A DNA stretch of 64,000 nucleotides from Flavobacterium galactosidilyticum. Lineage in GTDB: Bacteria; Bacteroidota; Bacteroidia; Flavobacteriales; Flavobacteriaceae. The notes beneath the pieces are model-generated. The model saw only the letters and a program-made list of their open reading frames with translations. It did not search any database and was not told the DNA's origin. Both the position numbers and the translations under genes were made by a program. Of the stretch, positions 62,136-64,000 are shown in pieces. Each line of letters opens with the position of its first letter. The first letter of the stretch is position 1. Location: contig NZ_CP087135.1 in the NCBI RefSeq assembly GCF_020911945.1, positions 3,259,501-3,323,500 on the forward strand, written 5' to 3'.

Positions 62136-64000
62136 TTATTTACTCAAATACATTTTTCTTCTTGAGTACAATTCGTAGAATTGATCGTCTTTTAAGTCAT
62201 CAATAAACAAGATACTTTCTCCTGTTGATTTCATTTCTGGTCCTAATGCTTTATTTACATTTTGAAATTTACTGAAAGAGAAAACTGGTTGTTTTATGGC
62301 ATATCCTTTCAATTGTGGGTTAAAAGTAAAATCAGTTACTTTATTGTGACCTAACATTACTTTAGTCGCATAATTTACATAAGGCTCGCCATAAGCTTTC
62401 GCAATAAAAGGAACTGTACGAGATGCTCTAGGATTCGCTTCGATGATATAAACGATATCATCTTTAATTGCAAACTGAATGTTTATTAAACCAACGGTTT
62501 TTAAAGCTCTTGCAATTTTTTCAGTATGATCTTTTATTTGTTGCATTACAAATTCCCCTAAGTTGAACGGTGGCAAAGTAGCATTACTGTCTCCAGAGTG
62601 AACTCCACACGGCTCGATGTGCTCCATAATTCCAATGATATAGACATTCCCATCAGCATCGCAAATCGCATCTGCTTCCGCTTCAATCGCACCATCTAAA
62701 TAATGGTCTAAAAGCAATTTATTTCCTGGAATAGTTTTCAATAAATTAATTACGTGCTCCTCTAATTCTTGCTTGTTGATTACAATTTTCATTCCTTGAC
62801 CACCCAACACATACGAAGGACGAATCAATAAAGGAAAGTCTAAAACATCTGCCAAAGCAGAAGCTTCATCAGCAGTTTCAGCAATTCCAAAATTTGGGAA
62901 AGGAATATTCAATTCCGTTAACAATTCAGAGAAACGTCCTCTATCTTCAGCTAAATCCAAAGCATCAAAACTAGTTCCAATAATTTTTATTCCGTATTTA
63001 GATAGTTTTTCAGCTAATTTCAACGCCGTTTGACCTCCTAATTGTACGATTACACCTTCTGGTTTCTCATGCTGGATGATGTCGTAAATATGCTCCCAAA
63101 AAACTGGTTCAAAGTATAATTTATCCGCTGTATCAAAATCAGTCGAAACTGTTTCTGGATTACAGTTGATCATAATCGTTTCATAACCGCATTCTTTAGC
63201 GGCAAGAACTCCGTGTACACAAGAATAATCAAACTCAATTCCTTGACCAATTCTATTTGGACCTGATCCAAGAACGATAATTTTCTTTTTATCTGTTACC
63301 ACACTTTCGTTATCCACGTAGCGCGTTCCGTCTGCTTTTTCTATTTCAGCTTCAAAAGTTGAATAGTAATACGGTGTTTTTGCTTTAAATTCTGCCGCAC
63401 AAGTATCAACTAGTTTAAACACACGACTAATACTCATCACGTCACGCAAACTGTGTACTTGACTTTCTAAACAACCCATCATGTGCGCAATTTGTCTGTC
63501 AGCAAAACCTTTTTGTTTGGCTTCTAATAACAATTCTCTTGGCAAGGTTTCTACTTTATAATTAGAAATTTCTTTCTCTAAAGTATAAAGTTCTTCATAT
63601 TGTTTCAAGAACCACATATCGATTTTAGTGATTTCATGAATACGACTTAATGGAATTCCCATTGCAATAGCATCATAAATCACAAAAACACGATCCCAAC
63701 TCGCATAAGTCAGTTTCTCGATAATTTGTTCATAGTTCGTATATCCTTTTCCGTCAGCACCTAAACCATTTCTTTTAATTTCTAAAGATTGAGTTGCTTT
63801 ATGCAAGGCTTCTTGGAACGAGCGTCCAATTCCCATTACTTCACCTACGGATTTCATTTGAAGTCCTAAAGTTCGATCAGCACCTTCAAATTTATCAAAG
63901 TTCCAACGAGGAATTTTCACAATCACATAATCTAAAGTCGGTTCGAATAAAGCTGAAGTCGATTTGGTAATTTGATTTTGCAATTCATCTAAATTGTATC
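62136..64000 (-). CDS. carB: Carbamoyl-phosphate synthase large subunit (C-terminal part, cut by window edge)
   Basis: The frame runs through the right edge (reading YNLDELQNQITKS before the first candidate start), so only about 621 C-terminal residues are seen. They include the end of the first ATP-grasp half (PTLDYVIVKIPRWNFDKFEG), the oligomerisation domain, and the second synthetase half (IIVLGSGPNRIGQGIEFDY, PLLIRPSYVLGGQGMKIV, IEANPRASRTVPF). It stops at SRRKMYLSK just after GPEMKSTGE, without the C-terminal MGS domain that binds UMP and ornithine in E. coli. That short form is normal in flavobacteria, as far as I recall. Confidence 0.96.
   Translation of the reverse strand, partial: YNLDELQNQITKSTSALFEPTLDYVIVKIPRWNFDKFEGADRTLGLQMKSVGEVMGIGRSFQEALHKATQSLEIKRNGLGADGKGYTNYEQIIEKLTYASWDRVFVIYDAIAMGIPLSRIHEITKIDMWFLKQYEELYTLEKEISNYKVETLPRELLLEAKQKGFADRQIAHMMGCLESQVHSLRDVMSISRVFKLVDTCAAEFKAKTPYYYSTFEAEIEKADGTRYVDNESVVTDKKKIIVLGSGPNRIGQGIEFDYSCVHGVLAAKECGYETIMINCNPETVSTDFDTADKLYFEPVFWEHIYDIIQHEKPEGVIVQLGGQTALKLAEKLSKYGIKIIGTSFDALDLAEDRGRFSELLTELNIPFPNFGIAETADEASALADVLDFPLLIRPSYVLGGQGMKIVINKQELEEHVINLLKTIPGNKLLLDHYLDGAIEAEADAICDADGNVYIIGIMEHIEPCGVHSGDSNATLPPFNLGEFVMQQIKDHTEKIARALKTVGLINIQFAIKDDIVYIIEANPRASRTVPFIAKAYGEPYVNYATKVMLGHNKVTDFTFNPQLKGYAIKQPVFSFSKFQNVNKALGPEMKSTGESILFIDDLKDDQFYELYSRRKMYLSK

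Noticed and set aside
1..64000. CRISPR array, prophage, or rRNA operon
   Set aside because: No regularly spaced repeats, phage structural genes or rRNA signatures were found on reading the window.

Overview
The window looks like a chromosomal segment of a flavobacterium (Bacteroidota, genus Flavobacterium or a close relative). It is AT-rich. It carries many Bacteroidota-type -7 boxes of the form TAnnTTTG, ribosome binding sites are weak or A-rich, and the gene families are typical of the group (DUF4252 pairs behind an ECF sigma factor, TIGR03643, DUF2256, a CarB without its MGS domain, a split transketolase). No rRNA, plasmid, phage or CRISPR signals were seen. The left edge cuts an araC-type gene one base after its start; the right edge cuts carB.

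Layout. 0-6.3 kb: an AraC regulator faces a secreted glycosidase operon GH27-GH95-GH27. 6.7-16.2 kb: housekeeping genes on the minus strand (conserved secreted protein, dnaB, accA, LTA-synthase-like enzyme, EamA transporter, LptF/G permease, tgt). 16.2-21.2 kb: an accessory island with a structured RNA, an XerC/D-like recombinase with a late stop codon, large palindromes, a frameshifted HsdR-N-like nuclease, an orphan lipoprotein, and an EamA transporter lying between two attC-like palindromes. 21.2-26.7 kb: two tandem rhodaneses behind a promoter with a Crp/Fnr-like palindrome, a split transketolase, an FKBP/TSP3 lipoprotein, an S4 protein, a PRTase and aroK. 26.8-27.3 kb: two identical tRNA-Lys, a tRNA-Leu and a transposase remnant. 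27.9-31.7 kb: ECF sigma, membrane anti-sigma candidate, two DUF4252 proteins, and an S41 peptidase. 32-38.4 kb: a vitamin B12 uptake locus (beta-propeller lipoprotein and TonB receptor under a cobalamin riboswitch, divergent from btuFCD). 38.4-43.4 kb: RNA modification enzymes, rmuC, a thioesterase and a YceI protein.

43.4-59 kb is a light-response region: TIGR01777 epimerase, TetR regulator, ABC1 kinase, a 44-residue DUF2256 gene, CRY-DASH, a divergent cryptochrome, TIGR03643, SDR, folE, SDR-DUF2867, class I photolyase, SRPBCC protein, crtZ, crtB, crtI, and a MerR regulator with a CarH-type B12-binding domain. A 17-base motif recurs upstream of merR, crtI and tetR; before crtI it sits in the promoter spacer, as a MerR-family operator would. 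The B12 locus 20 kb away and folE (folate antenna precursor) fit this programme. 59.4-64 kb: dienelactone hydrolase, DUF808, a YkgJ-like protein and carB.

Most unusual signals: the integron-like cassette island behind a non-IntI recombinase; two copies of a covarying structured RNA; the shared light-cluster motif; the cryptochrome with a remodelled flavin site; and a Tgt lacking its zinc cysteines. All calls come from reading the sequence; no database search or structure prediction was run.
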